Assembly (NCBI RefSeq): GCF_932526225.1
Contig: NC_064034.1
Location: forward strand, 14,892,887 to 14,956,886
Length of the DNA: 64,000 nucleotides
Reading direction: 5' to 3'
DNA from: Nematostella vectensis
Taxonomy: Eukaryota > Cnidaria > Anthozoa > Actiniaria > Edwardsiidae
Shown one piece after another: positions 22,340-34,269 of this stretch (the first letter of the stretch is position 1; each line of letters opens with the position of its first letter). Position numbers and translations under genes: made by a program. The notes below the pieces were generated by a model. It saw only the letters and a program-made list of their open reading frames with translations. It made no database searches and was not told where the DNA came from.

Positions 22340-22790
22340 GGACGAAATAAAGAATTTAAGTGCATTTTAGACATATCCGAAATGTACCTTAAATTTACTA
22401 TAGTCTATAAGTTGCATTTAAAGGCCACACTTAAAGTCAGTAGTAACTTTAAAAAGATTTAAGTGTTTATTTAAGGATTATTAAATGTACTAATAACTTT
22501 AAGGTCAAATTAAAGTTGTCTTAAAGACATTAGTAACTTTAAACAACTTTCTTGCTCTTTATTGATTACTTAAAGTTATCAAGATATTTAAGCTAGACGA
22601 AATAAAGAATTTAAGTTACATTTAAGTGGGGCTCTTATAGTCAGTAGCAACTTTAAGTAGATATTGATTGTTAACTTAAATTCCTTTAAATGTAGTATTG
22701 ACTTTAAGTAACTTTCTTTGCCTTTATCGAAAACTTAATCTTTAGGAGATTTAAGTGTCTTTCATTAGTTCTAAATTTCATCATATTCGT
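22340..22790. repeat. Two ~255-bp direct repeats dense in TTTAAGTG/ACTTTAA
   Basis: Near-identical starts (GACGAAATAAAGAATTTAAGT) occur at about 22,343 and 22,598, and the following blocks recur in order: a short TTTAAGTG, CAGTAGTAACTTTAA or CAGTAGCAACTTTAA, then ACTTTCTTGCTCTTTAT or its variant. Motifs of the form TTAAGT and its complement recur more than fifteen times. Confidence 0.65.
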
Positions 22791-23029
22791 TGGACTTAGA
22801 AAATATTTTCCGTAGTTTAGAAGTTAATTTAGTTTCTAAACATTATATTTTTGGCTAATATCAGGAACGTTTTATAAAACGCATATAAATAGCTTTAAGA
22901 ATATTCGGTTTCTTGTTTAACCAAGTGATTTGTATTTTGGCAGAAAGAAAAAGCGATGAAAAATTGATATTCGCATTATTTTAGTATTACTTTGCCTTTA
23001 GCAGTAATAATAACAGCTTCACCGGCGGA

Positions 23030-23280
23030 GAGGAAGTCAGTCATACACGAGAGGAAGTGACGCGCAAGCGTATCTATTGTTTTCCCTTCACGTGACTACC
23101 ACGGCGGGCTTTTCGCATAGCGTGTTTAGAAGTGTGACTTTGGTTCATCTAACTTCTCTCTAAATCCACGCCAAAAGATGCGCTATTTCTTTCAATGACA
23201 TCAAATCAAATGGCAAAGCCTACCAATGAAAACATGTTGACCACATAACCTTCAAGTTTGGAGGAAAAACAGAGCTTTAA
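23030..23280 (+). promoter_or_regulatory. Possible promoter of the 23.28-kb gene
   Basis: Two GAGGAAGT (ETS-like) motifs at about 23,049 and 23,071, a TGACGCGC at 23,078 and TTCACGTGAC (E-box) at 23,088 cluster directly before the first ATG. There is no TATA box. Purely motif-based. Confidence 0.3.
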
Positions 23281-25315
23281 ATGCGGGAAATCAGCGACTG
23301 CGTGCGTGAGGTGAGAATTTTAACAGTGAAGACAGAACTCGCTGAAATTCTCGCCGAAAGGGAGCCTCAGAGACTTTCAGGTAAGCCTAACTGATCAGAA
23401 CCAGTTCTTGTTCATTCGTTTCTTGATTACTTTTTGTCTTTAAGGGCAACCTGTCGAGTTTAGGCGATCTTTTTCCTCTTTGAGTGTCTATCATTCGATT
23501 CGAATCAGCGTTCCGCCGTACGCTAAAGAGCCTTCGGTTCTATCTTATCTGGCCAGCGGAGAAATCTTATATTCTTCACATGAAGCACTTGTTTTATTGA
23601 ATTGTATTTTATACAAATCAATGTTTTTTTTTTAAGATTATGCTCGATTGTTATTGAGCTAGTACATTGCTTGGCATCTCTTTATTTTTCTGGTAATCAT
23701 TAAGAATAATTAATCACAGAACAATGCCAATATTGTCAGCCTAGATTTCAAATACCAAATCAATTGTTGTTAAAATTATTGTTGTTTTTTCCTGGGATAA
23801 TGCTATCCCAGAAAAAAAAAACACAACAAATGAAACCAGATATAGAATGATGATTTTCAATTGTAAGAAAACAACCTTTTTACATTTTCAGCGGAAAATC
23901 CCTAAGAAATGTTGCATTTTTTTATTGTGTCTGTTTACTATAAGTTTTAGTTGTCCAGTATTCTATGCTTTGGTTCGAAAAAAAGGATGACACTTAATTC
24001 CAAGTCAGTCAACATAATCAATATAAGCAATCAATATCAGGGGTTTCATTAGAAGGCAGGTACCGGCAGTTAACCGCCGCCGTCAACTTAAAACGCTGAT
24101 CTCAGATCTAATAAAGTTTGCAAATGAAGCATGATTCGTGATAAAATACCATTTGACATTATGCTATTGTCGCTATCATCTATTCTTGATTTTGATTGTT
24201 TTTCATTAAGTTAAGTCTGTTACTTTTGAACATATTCATTTTTTATTGCTCGAGAGTCGTAGCGTTTTTTTTGCCACCATCCTTGATGTGAAACCAGAAA
24301 GATCTTTCTGCTATTCGAGCCTGCTAATTGATTTTTCCCTTTTAGCTGCATTTAACAGTATTTCCAAAGCCTGAAGGATGACATAAATAAAAAGTATGAT
24401 GGGACACTGGATGCTCATAGGAAATCATGCAGACAGTACCAGACGGTCATCATAGTGAGTATTTAAAATTGAATATTGTTGGTGTAGTTAAACCCTCTGA
24501 ATTTTCTCATTAAAATTTTCTCAGCTTTAACACAATAGCATTTTAGTTTTTATGAACTCCTTTTATTCTTAAAATTTCCACAAAGGTTTTGATAGGTTGG
24601 TATCAATATTGCTATTATACTTGCTTGAATGGCTCTTTTAAAGGATTGTATTAAAATTTAAAATGCTGTATTTGCTGGAAAAAGTAGACTTGCACTTGTG
24701 CAGCACTTGTGTTTTTGTAAACAAATCAAATGACTTTTTGTTCGGCGAACTTCCACTCTCTCCAGCCTTTGGTGGCAACATAACAGCACAACAAGTAACT
24801 AATTCAGCATTTACAAACTATCCAGAAAATTAGAGATTGTCAGTAAGTGCTTATCCCCTTGTGTGAGGGTGCCACACAAAAAGCCATCGGATCACCTTAG
24901 TGCAAGTTCACTTGGGGAGTGCACTAATGAAAAAACAATATAGATTCCAAAAAGGATGACAAAATAAAATAATAGTTTCTGAAGCCATAGTCACTTCTCT
25001 TTCCTGGTCAAGAAAACATGAAACTGTGCAAAGCTTTTCCTGCATTTATGGCTATGAAGACAGGAATAATAAATTGAGCTCGACAAGTATAGGCTTTATA
25101 AAACAGTGCAGATACTTATCAAACAATTTCTTCCTTTACAGAAACAGCAGAAAGTCCTAAATGCTGTGGAGACTATTAACTGGCCAGAGAAGAAAAAGAA
25201 GAGGTTTGCCGATGTTCTGAATGATGTACACAACATTTCATCGGAGAAGAGCGAGGAAGAGGGAGATGGGGTTGTCTTCTTCTTTAAATCATTGAAGTGG
25301 GAAAAAAAACATTGA
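23281..25315 (+). CDS. Small three-exon gene model, 99 aa, lineage-specific family
   Basis: The model uses exon 1 23,281-23,310 (ATG, donor GTGAGA), exon 2 24,359-24,454 (acceptor TTTAACAG, donor GTGAGT) and exon 3 25,142-25,315 (acceptor CCTTTACAG, TGA at the end). All joins are in phase 0. Exon 2 carries YFQSLKDDINKKYDGTLDAH and exon 3 carries WPEKKKKRFADVLNDVHNIS followed by an acidic Ser/Glu stretch. I recall this lysine-rich block from a dispersed, transposon-associated family in cnidarians, where a longer C-terminal part follows. Here the frame ends early after FFKSLKWEKKH, so this may be a truncated copy. Another donor in exon 1 (GTAAGC at 23,381) would not fit the phase. Confidence 0.4.
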
Positions 25316-26285
25316 TTATTTCCTACTTTCATTAATATGCTTTTGAGTCAAGCTGACTGTTTGATTTTTGTTCTACATTAGTTTTCGTAGTTAGCATTTT
25401 ATCACATAAAAGATAGCTTTTTAGATGTAAGTTATAAGATTTGTATATCAAATCAGATTTCATGCCATTATGCACATGTAAGAGACGACTAAGGATTTAA
25501 ATAAAAATAGAATGGAAGCTTAATATTGATTGTGTCTCCCTGCTCAAAAATTATTATGATGATGTGGATTAAACTATGCAAAATTCTCAGTGCTCCAGCC
25601 TTGAACGCTGTAGAACCACACACAATCTATATTGAAAAACACCTAGAAACGTTATTTATAGGTTCTTAAATATGAAATTGAGATAAACTTTTTTTTTTCT
25701 TATTCAATATAGTCATCTAAATATTTCCGGCATTCCGACATAGGTGTCAAATTGTATGTGTTAACACCCGCTGTTCTCACTGCGCGCGGGCTCGTTTTAT
25801 GGAGTCGACTTGTGAAAAGAAAGAGCTGTTTTTAAACGCTTGTATCTTTGCCTGTTGTCAAATTTCGACATTTTTTCTGATATCATATGAAAACTCTTTA
25901 CCTATTCTTCATATTGGGATAAGTAAATATTAAAAACAAGTTACTGGGATTTAATGCTAGTGCTTACAATGCTTACTAACAATACACTCAAGGGGGTACT
26001 TGATTTAGAGCCTAGCTCTGTTGTGCCTTCCGCACCAGTATAACTGGTGAAATAGAATAAGAATAAGAATAAGGGGCAGTTTAAGTTGTACAAATCTTCA
26101 AATCTTTTGTCTAAATAAAATGGAGATATTGTCCTTTAAAAGTATTCAAATGACAAAAGTGGATTGGAAATCGCACACACTTCAAATTGAACGTTAGTCA
26201 GAGGGAAAAATAAAACTCATAACCGCCAATGAAAAAAGTAGGTTAGCTGGAGAAAATGATATATGCTATCGTCTGGCAACACTAC

Positions 26286-26552
26286 CTCTAATCCCATAAA
26301 CTTGAGCATATCTTTCTGTTCTCCCTCGCTTGGCCCAATATGTCTTGCCGTGAAAGCATCTGAAGGAGGTGCTAACTGCTTCATTTGAAACGATCCCGGG
26401 ACAGAAGAGCAACATCTCGCGGAAACAAAACTTGGCACATAAGAAATCTTCAGAGGTCTGCTGTGTTGGCTCGATTGCACAATTCTTACAATCGAACTTC
26501 TAGCGTTGCTTGTTCGAACGCTTCTACCGGCGCGAAAAACCGCTCTGTACAT
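26286..26552 (-). CDS. GLDC: Glycine decarboxylase (P-protein) first coding exon
   Basis: ATG at 26,552 opens 89 codons that end in phase 0 at donor GTAGTG (26,285). The N-terminus is Arg/Ser-rich with few acidic residues (RAVFRAGRSVRTSNARSS), as expected of a mitochondrial targeting sequence. It is followed by FTARHIGPSEGEQKDMLKFMGLE, the conserved start of the mature GLDC chain (RHIGP, then MLxxxGL). The protein is the pyridoxal-phosphate subunit of the mitochondrial glycine cleavage system. The remaining exons would lie to the left on the minus strand, but I recognised none down to position 1, so the gene either has a very long first intron or this exon is an orphan. The donor differs from the strong GTAAGT consensus. 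Confidence 0.8.
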
Positions 26553-26559
26553 GATTAAG

Positions 26560-28715
26560 GCAATTTGTAAAGCCTTTTGAACAACTTAAGTTGAAGTACG
26601 GTAAGTTTAGGTAGTAAAATGGACAGTATATTCGCCGTAGCTATGACCTACCAGTAGATCGTGGCATGTCTATGGCTTTAGTTTGCTAAATATGGCGTGT
26701 TGCAAATATGGTAATGTACAACAATCACAAACTGGTTTTACTCTTGTTTTGTAAAATCGTCACCAGTTACAGCTTTCAACAATGGGGAATACAAATTTTA
26801 TGATGAAGTCACTTTGCTACCTCACTAAAATCAAAACATATCATAAAACAAAGCCGGCTTTCATTTGGGATTTCTTTTCGACCGTCGGGAGTCCTGTGGC
26901 GCCTAAACAGTACGAAGAGCACTGGATCGGCCAAGGTTCGGCCATACAGTCGATTGACAAAAGGTTGTCCTCTGTACCGTTGCAGAACTGTCCTTGTGGT
27001 GAAAGTGTCTAACCAATCAGATAGGACTACATGTGTCCAATCATAGACCTTGTTAGAATACCACAAGTGTGACACTGGGATCGAGCTACTACTGATAAAC
27101 AAGTGAACGCAATGCGAGTAAAACATTCAATTGATAATCAATCAGTTCCACTATCTAAGTTGGGCTAAGTTATACAGTAAGATTGCAGCTATAAGCTTAC
27201 AATTTGATAATTGTCAAAAGTCCCCTAGGTAACCTGGTTTGATCTTTCTCTGCCTCATAAAAATCAATACGGGGAATTGGCAATATCCTCAGATTTGCCT
27301 TTTCTAAGGGTCTGTTTACATTAAAAATATCAGCCCTGGCTGAAGCTTTAGTATGGCCAGGCGGCTAAAAATGTTTTTCATATTAGTAGCTAGCTTCAGC
27401 CTGTACTAAATTCGTTTTTGAACAGTTAAAACTATTCACAGCACCTCGGCATGTTTTTAGCAGTTCTTAAAATTTGGTGAAACGCTGGACGTTCATATAA
27501 AAAAAGGTCCTTATAAAAAAAGAGTGTTCTTTATTTATGTGATTACATGGAGATATTCCATCCACTACTGGAGCTTGGGGTGAAAATCCTAGCACGGGTG
27601 AGCTGCCCAGGCTGGAAATCTCGCTCATATAATAGAAAAAGCAATTTTACAAGCATTTTAGGAATACCCGGTTGGACCCCCTGACTGTGTTGAAAACTCA
27701 GCCTGGGTTGAAATTTTTAATGAGATAAAAAGAAATCAACAGTCGTTAGAATGCATCTCTATCAGGCGTGTCATCACCATTGACCACCAAAAAGTTGGTA
27801 TTTGATTTTGAACAGTTGTCATGTTAGACTTTTTCCATAGCTATCTATGACTGCCAAATGCTGCAAATGCTGTTTGTGTGCCTGCCAATCCTTTGCACCT
27901 TATCAAATCCTTGCTTAAACAATCAATAAAATTTCATATTTATACTAATAACTATTAGAAAATGATCACTGACACCTCGACCAATCAGCACCCTCTATTT
28001 GAACCCCCTAAATCTCATAGTAATTAAAGTTTCAAGGGGCAATAGAGAATTAGAGAATGAGTGGGGAGAATTAGTCAATAGAGAATGAGGCAATAGAGAA
28101 TTAGTGGGGAGTGTAGTTAGAAATAAGTGGTTACTACTTAGTGATTAGTATTCCCTAAGTTGCAACTTTGTTTTCATTGTTTTCCTGGATTATTGTTGAA
28201 ACGCCAAATTAGCTATAGAGAACTTGCTATAGAGCGTATTTATGTTTTTATTGCTGGCTAAGCAACCTATCTACTACTATGTTAACAGGGGGGATTTGTT
28301 ACTCTGAAGACATTATGCACTTGTATTTTATATTTTACTGATTTTTTTATTTATGTAAATAAATTATAATTTTATAATCCTGATGTAAAAAAGTTGTAAT
28401 TTTTTATGCAAATTACAAGCAAAACTGTTGTCAGCAACAGGCTGCCACCATCCCCAGACTGAAAAGACACCTCAGTGCATTGTTGGAAACTTCAAGGCAT
28501 ACTGCTTGATCAGCAGTAGCTGAACTTGACTGATAGTGTGGGACTTGAAATAGGGGGAAGGTTTCTGTTTTTGGTCTGTTTTTCCCAAAAATTTGCGAAA
28601 AAGTACATGAATGGAGTAATTAATAATTTGTTATTTCTCTGTAAAATAAGTAACAATGGCCCTTAATCACCTTTAACAGTAAATAACAGCCTCAGCTTCA
28701 GAAACTGGGTCTTCA
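26560..28715. other. Intergenic region with dispersed repeats
   Basis: From about 27,310 to 27,720, phrases of the type CAGCCCTGGCTGAAG, GCCCAGGCTGGAAATC and CAGCCTGGGTTGAAATTT recur in both orientations, which suggests a palindromic interspersed repeat. At 28,030-28,110 GCAATAGAGAATTAG repeats several times. No coding exon was recognised. Confidence 0.45.
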
Positions 28716-28721
28716 TTTAGT

Positions 28722-28903
28722 GTATGTATCGTTTCTTAGCTGAAGGAACGATGAAGAACGGAGAAAGAACACCGAGACATATGGGACGACTTTAGTCTTT
28801 ACCTCAAAGAACAACAACTACAAGTCTACGAAACTCGTACAAGCGTGTCTACGCACGTGGTGTGTGACGTCACCGGAAGTTGTACAAACCGGATATCGTT
28901 ACA
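28722..28903 (-). repeat. Probable gypsy 3' LTR
   Basis: On the minus strand it starts TGTAACGATATCC directly after the purine tract GAAAGGGGAGA. It runs about 180 bp to a CGATACATACA end near 28,722. The start is well supported, the end less so because no second LTR is available. Confidence 0.5.
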
Positions 28904-28964
28904 TCTCCCCTTTCAAAATTTAAAAAAATACACTAACAAAATGTCACTGTCCTGGATAAGAAAA

Positions 28965-30590
28965 CTATTGAAAACGTACAGGCGGTTTCACAACCCTTCC
29001 TGAACGCGTGCGTTGCTCCGCTGGGACATCGGGGACATCCTGGGCAGTATTCTCAGGGGCTTTCTCTGAAGGTTGTTTCTCCTGCTGCTGCTGCTTGTGT
29101 TTTGTAGGCATCGCCGGTTTAGCAGGTCTGCTTGGGTAAGGGCAGTGCATTTCTATCTCTTCTTGCTGCGGTGGCTGCATCTGCTCTCTGGTTTTCCGCA
29201 GGTGTCGTCTGTTTCGTCGGTAAACCCGTCCGTCTTCAGTACGTACCTGATATGATCGAATATCAAGTTTTCCTTCAACTCTTGCTTGCTTCCATTGCTT
29301 GGCCCTTCCCACTGTCTTTGTAGGTTGTAGACGCACAACATCTCCTGGTTTCAGCTCTTCTAACTCCTTCGCTCCACGGTTGTAATTCAGGCTTTGCCTT
29401 GCCTTCTGTAGCGTGAGCTTCTGGCGTACATCTCTGGGCACTGATGGTTTCAAGAGTCTGCTGGAAGTTGGTAGGAGTGTCTTGGTTCTCCTATTGAACA
29501 ATCTTTGAACTGGCGAATAACCAACTGTTTCGCTTGGTGTATTCCGCCAATCCAGTAGAGCCAAGTACGGGTCTTTGTTTGATTCTGTGGCTTTTTTCAT
29601 CAGATTCTTTGCCGTATTGATTGCATTCTCTACTTTTCCATTGGATTGGGCATAGCCTGGGGAGCTGGTCACATGTTCGATTCAATAACTGTTTGTAAAC
29701 TGTCTAAACTCATGCGAGTCGAATGGCGGGCCATTGTCACTCATAATCTGGTCTGGAATCTCATGTCTGGCCACATGTGGTTTGATCTTCCTCATCACTT
29801 CTTTCGCAGTCTTGCCTTCCAACCTGTCAACCTCAAAGAAGCCTGAATAGTAATCAACTGTTAGTACAAAGTCTTTCCCATTCAGTTCAAACAGGTCTAT
29901 GCCTACTTTCTCCCATGGGCGGTTGGGAATTTCATGGCATATGATCGGCTCATCGCCTTGCTCTGATAAGTGACTGTTGCAAATCTCACATTTGGCAACA
30001 TACTCTTCTACTTCTTTATTAATTCCAGGCCAGTATAGTACTTCTCTAGCCCTACGGAGACATCCCTGGATCCCTATGTGACTGGCATGTATCTTAGCCA
30101 ACATTTCTACTCTGGAACTGTTGGGAATCACTAACCTCTCTCCTTTGAAGATCAGGCCGTTTTGTAGTGACAACTCATCTCTAAAAGAGTAGTAATCTCT
30201 GATGCTCACAGGAACGTCATCCTTCACCTCTGGCCAGCCTTGTCGGATTATAGACTTCAGCTCTCTCATAGCTGTGTCCTGCTCTGTAGCTTGTCGTAGT
30301 GATGCTTGGGTAGCTTCGGAGACAGGTAGAAACTGTATCATGTCAATACTTTCTACTTCTCGCTCAGTCGTACCTCTCATCTCTTCTAGTAGCATCACAT
30401 CTCCTACATCATCTCGACTAGCACTCCTCTTCTGCCCTCGTTCTGCCATCATTCTTTGTAGGCGCTTGGGGGCACTAATGATGCTTTTCTTGAAAATGCT
30501 TTCAAGAGGTTTGTGATCCGTTTCAACTTTTATTGGCCGTCCATACAGATAATGCTCGAAGCGCTCCACTCCAAATACAATGGACAGCAT
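28965..30590 (-). pseudogene. Gypsy RNase H C-terminus and integrase
   Basis: The first piece (29682-30590) has the RNase H end (VETDHKPLESIFKK), the integrase zinc region (HASHIGIQGC ... CEIC) and core with KVGIDLFELNGKDFVLTV and IMSDNGPPFDSHEF. A stop at 29,682 separates it from the second piece (28965-29672), which has SSPGYAQSNGKVENAINTAK with the catalytic Glu, and a basic C-terminal tail ending RTRSGRVVKPPVRF. All three DDE residues are present, so only the stop and the missing upstream genes disable it. Confidence 0.8.
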
Positions 30591-30609
30591 TTCTTTCTTA
30601 ATCTGAGCA

Positions 30610-31929
30610 TTAGTTCTTCTCGGTTTCTGTCAGAGAACGTGACGCATATGCGACGGGCTGTCCCTTCTGCATTAGACAGGCTCCCATCCCTTTCTCTGAG
30701 GCATCACACTGCAGCTCGACTTCTTCGTGTGGGTCGAAGAACTTCAGAACTGGTGCTTGTGAAACAATCTTCTTCACATTCTTGAAGCTTTGTCCTTGTA
30801 CTTGCTCGTCCCAGTGGAACTGGTTCTCTTCTCTGAGCACTTCGCGCATCGGTGCAGCTGCTTCTGAGAGATTCGGTGCAAACTTCTGGAGGTAATTTGC
30901 CATAACAAGCAACCTCTTGATATCTTGCGTGTTTGTTGGTGTAGGCATTTCTTCAATACCCTGTAACTTGTCGGGGTCTGGCTTCAACCCGTCTGCCGAT
31001 ACCACGTGACCAATGAACTTGACTTCAGCACAACGCAGCTTCAGCTTCTCCTTGTTGAGTTTGATACTCTTTTGGCGACAGCGCTCGAGGAGGGATCTCA
31101 ACTTGGCATCATGATCTCCGATGGCTTCTTCTTTGGAGTCACCTTTTCCTAAGATAAGGATGTCATCGAAGATTGGTTTGACACCCTCCAGGCCTTCTAG
31201 TGCTTGTTCCAATCTCCTCTGGAACTCTTCGGGGGCTGGGGCGATACCGAACGGCATCCTCGTCCACCTGTACCTTCCCCATAGGGTGCCAAATGTAGTC
31301 AGGAAACTACTCTCGTCATCCAGTTGTATATGCCAGAATCCGTTCTTCGCATCTACAACACTGAACACCTTGGCATTAGTAAGCTGCGGAAGTAAGTCAT
31401 CAATCACTGGTAGAGGGTATCTATTCCTCTTTAACGCTTTGTTAAGGGGCTTCGGATCTATGCAGAGTCTTATCTTTCCGTTAGGCTTCTTGACAACAAC
31501 TATTGAGGATACCCATTCTGTGGGAACATCTACCGACTGAAGGACTCCTAACCCCACTTACCGATCAATTTCGTTCTTGAGTGGTTCTCGTACTGCCAGG
31601 GGCACCTTCCTTACTGGGAGGATTACAGGGGGGACAGTTGCATCGAGCTCTAGGTGTAGCTTTTGATCTAGTTTACCCTCCCCTGTAAACACATCCGGAA
31701 ATGCACTAACTGGGTCTGAGGTTGGGCTTGAGTCTGACAAAGACATAATGTTATAACCGGGAATTGCAGGACTGCGCTTTGTGTCTTGTGACCACTTGCA
31801 ATGATAAGCACTCCAACTCGCGTTGCCTCGCGTTATAGCCGGCTTGATCATTCCGAGTTTACTGTTAAGCGACCAAAGATGGATATTTGTATGGTTGCAT
31901 GCGCATTTACAACGAAAGCAAAGTAACAA
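30610..31929 (-). pseudogene. Gypsy protease end, reverse transcriptase and RNase H start
   Basis: The piece 31558-31929 has the spacer DVFTGEGKLDQKLHLELD, followed by a TAA at 31,558. RT continues in the same frame (30610-31557) with WVSSIVVVKKPNGKIRLCID, FSVVDAKNGFWHIQLD, RMPFGIAPAPEEFQ and PIFDDILILGKG (catalytic DD kept, Tyr replaced by Ile/Phe context). RNase H begins at LQCDASEKGMGACL and is cut after LTETEKN by a frame change near 30,605. The first 40 residues of the upstream piece look unrelated to the element and mark the truncation point. Confidence 0.8.
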
Positions 31930-31934
31930 GTTCG

Positions 31935-32984
31935 CCGTGGCCGATTAAGGCTTGCCAAGCTCCCAGTTGAAATTGGAAACTAAAGCAAGGACTCTTCTGG
32001 GATACAAGGTATTTAAAGAAATATCATAAACTCCGAAAATAAGGAAGGCCTTATATTGGAGTTAATCGATTAACTCTAAGGAGGAGATACACGAAGGATG
32101 TTCCAGTATTTGAGAACACTGTTCTTAACGCGCCAAAACAATCCCGCCAAATTAGCACCCTTCAAGTAAGCTAAAAATAATACACATATCAAACACAAAA
32201 AGTATCAATTTGAGAAACTATAATAATAAAAGAAGACCTGTGGAAATAATGTCGCTCCTTTTTAGCTTATTGTATTTAGTCAAAGGAAGGTGTTTTCTTT
32301 CAGACTTTCAAAGGTTTTGTTTTACCTTTTGTTCGAGAATTAACAAAGGCTTTTGACCTCTGTTGACATGTAATAACCAGATATTTATGTCATACAGAGT
32401 AGTCTGGTTATTGTATGTCAACACCTCCTTGATGTGACCGAGATCTATAACGTTTGATTGGCTCAAACGGCGCAGATCTGCGCCGTGCAAACCCCAAATC
32501 ATAGCTCGATAACTGATTGGTTTAACCTTGAGCAGAATTGCGTACTGGGTCAGGACCCTAAGATGTTTCCACTTAATAGGTTTTTTTTCCAGTTTAGAAT
32601 TGATCTCTGTTTTTAAAATGGTGGCGTTTTACCCGCGAACTTTCATATTTCGACGAATGCTAAGAAAACTAGACCAAACCTAAGGCTATAATTTTCTATA
32701 TGACTCCCTTATTATCAAACAAATCTGTCATCTTTTGTACAGTATGGTTTCAATGCTGTACAGTTAGTCAAAACAACGACTGAAGTCAGCCTTTCGTACC
32801 TTTACTAGGACGAGTCAACACTTCGATTGTGTTCGTTTTCACCAGAACACGCGCATGCGCATATATTATTCAGCACTGTTCGCCCTCCTATGTTTCTATC
32901 GCGTCGGCGAGAAACAAGACAAGGGCCTGATACAAGTACTGTTCGAATCGCATGTTCTCATGCCGGATTCCGGCATGGCTCCTG
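31935..32984. other. Intergenic, no gene recognised
   Basis: There are only short frames without domain similarity. At 32,960-32,976 ATGCCGGATTCCGGCAT is a near-perfect palindrome just before the promoter motifs. Confidence 0.35.
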
Positions 32985-33080
32985 ATTGGTAAAAAAAAAC
33001 AAAGGGTACTCGAATGGGACGCGCTGATTGGTTCAGCTATATATAGTACCCTTGCCCGTCGAATGCTCGTTCTCAGAGTA
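32985..33080 (+). promoter_or_regulatory. TATA-box promoter with two inverted CCAAT boxes
   Basis: ATTGG occurs at 32,985-32,989 and 33,027-33,031 (both in the context TGATTGGT) and TATATATA at 33,038-33,045. A TSS around 33,070 would fall 25-32 bases after the TATA box and just before the ATG at 33,081. The spacing is textbook. Confidence 0.5.
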
Positions 33081-33338
33081 ATGGCGGACTCCAAAAGTGC
33101 TTTTGACCTGGTGTTAGCAGAATCAGAGAAATCGTTTTCTTTAACATTTAAAAAATATATTTTCCTGTCTTCATTTTCTTCGGATAAATTGCGACTGATA
33201 CTCAGGTTAGATGGTCAAATGTTTTGCCAAGGCCGGTCATTGCGTGTGTTTATTTCTCATTGGTATCAATTTTCGAAGCGAACATCTACTTTTTATACCA
33301 AAAGCGCTGGAAATATTGATGTCATAGAAGCTGCTTGA
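33081..33338 (+). CDS. Short ORF downstream of the TATA promoter, 85 aa, unknown
   Basis: It starts MADSKSAFDLVLAESEKSF in a good context (GTAATGG) and ends at TGA 33,336-33,338. It is Ser/Phe-rich with no known motif. It may instead be the first exon of a spliced gene, or the promoter may drive a non-coding RNA. The frame also opens upstream to 32,952, but the promoter placement favours the 33,081 start. Confidence 0.3.
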   Translation: MADSKSAFDLVLAESEKSFSLTFKKYIFLSSFSSDKLRLILRLDGQMFCQGRSLRVFISHWYQFSKRTSTFYTKSAGNIDVIEAA

Positions 33339-33339
33339 T

Positions 33340-34269
33340 ACTACGGACATCTTTAGTAGTAGTTATCAAATTTTAAGACAGACCAGGCGCCGAATATTCA
33401 AGAAATTTGTCTGTGAGAGCACGAAGAATGCTTGGGATTGTTTGCGGTACTTCTCGCGAGTTGTTGATCGAGTGAGCTTATCAAATAATGGAATTTGTGT
33501 TCAAGCAAAGGTTTGTCTATTTAGACGAAAAAGCCTGTAGGAAATTGTGGATGTGAAAATCCTGTAGTAATTTAGTGATGCGTGGATCTGCAGCTATATA
33601 ATTAAATCGTAAATCTCCTGAGCCGGCAACTATCTTTGCGTTTCAATTTCAAATCATTTAGCATAAAGTTACTCTCACCGGGGTTCGTCTTTACTAAAAT
33701 TATTACCATTGCATATAACACCAATGTAGTTTTGATTTACATAAATGCTGTTTATAATTTGATTTGGGTATTAGATTTTGCCATTTGACGTATTTTGACA
33801 GTGGCCTGAAAAGGGAAGGCAGGCGTCGCGTCTAGTATTTGTGTCAGGCGTACTTTTATTTTTCCTCTCCAACTTTTGAAAAATAAAATCGTCAGATACT
33901 CAGGCTAGTGTGAATATGGTTGAGAGCGAGAGAGACTGGGCCTCAATGTTTTTGATCGATGACGTCAGGCTATTATTCACGTTAGGGCCTTGATACTCAG
34001 GCTAGCTGAAGACCGCACTGTTTCGGACGCGGCCCGGATAGGTCTAGAGGAGGCTCTGTCCGTTTCCTTGGACGCCGCAACAGCTTTATCACATTCCCAA
34101 ACCCCGGTCGCCTCGACACGCGTACCGCACTGTTGGACTAATGGAGGGGGAGGGGTGAGCGTCAACATTCTGTGGTCAGCGGTTTCTTAAATCATTCAAA
34201 ATGGCGGATTTCTCATGGAAATCGAACACAATTCTATAGTTCCCCCTTTCCGGCTTCCTGTACACGGTT
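33340..34269. other. IMMP2L upstream region
   Basis: GATACTCAGGCTAG occurs twice (about 33,896 and 33,991) about 95 bp apart. No TATA box was seen directly before IMMP2L. TGGCGG at 34,202 lies in a possible YY1-like context. No other exon was recognised. Confidence 0.35.

Larger units (their letters stand above)
28720..31930 (-). mobile_element. 5'-truncated Ty3/gypsy LTR retrotransposon
   Basis: On the minus strand the order is end of protease region, RT, RNase H, integrase, 3' LTR. Gag, most of protease and the 5' LTR are missing; similarity stops near 31,930. Internal stops separate the frames, so the copy is dead. It lies between GLDC exon 1 and the 33-kb promoter. Confidence 0.85.
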
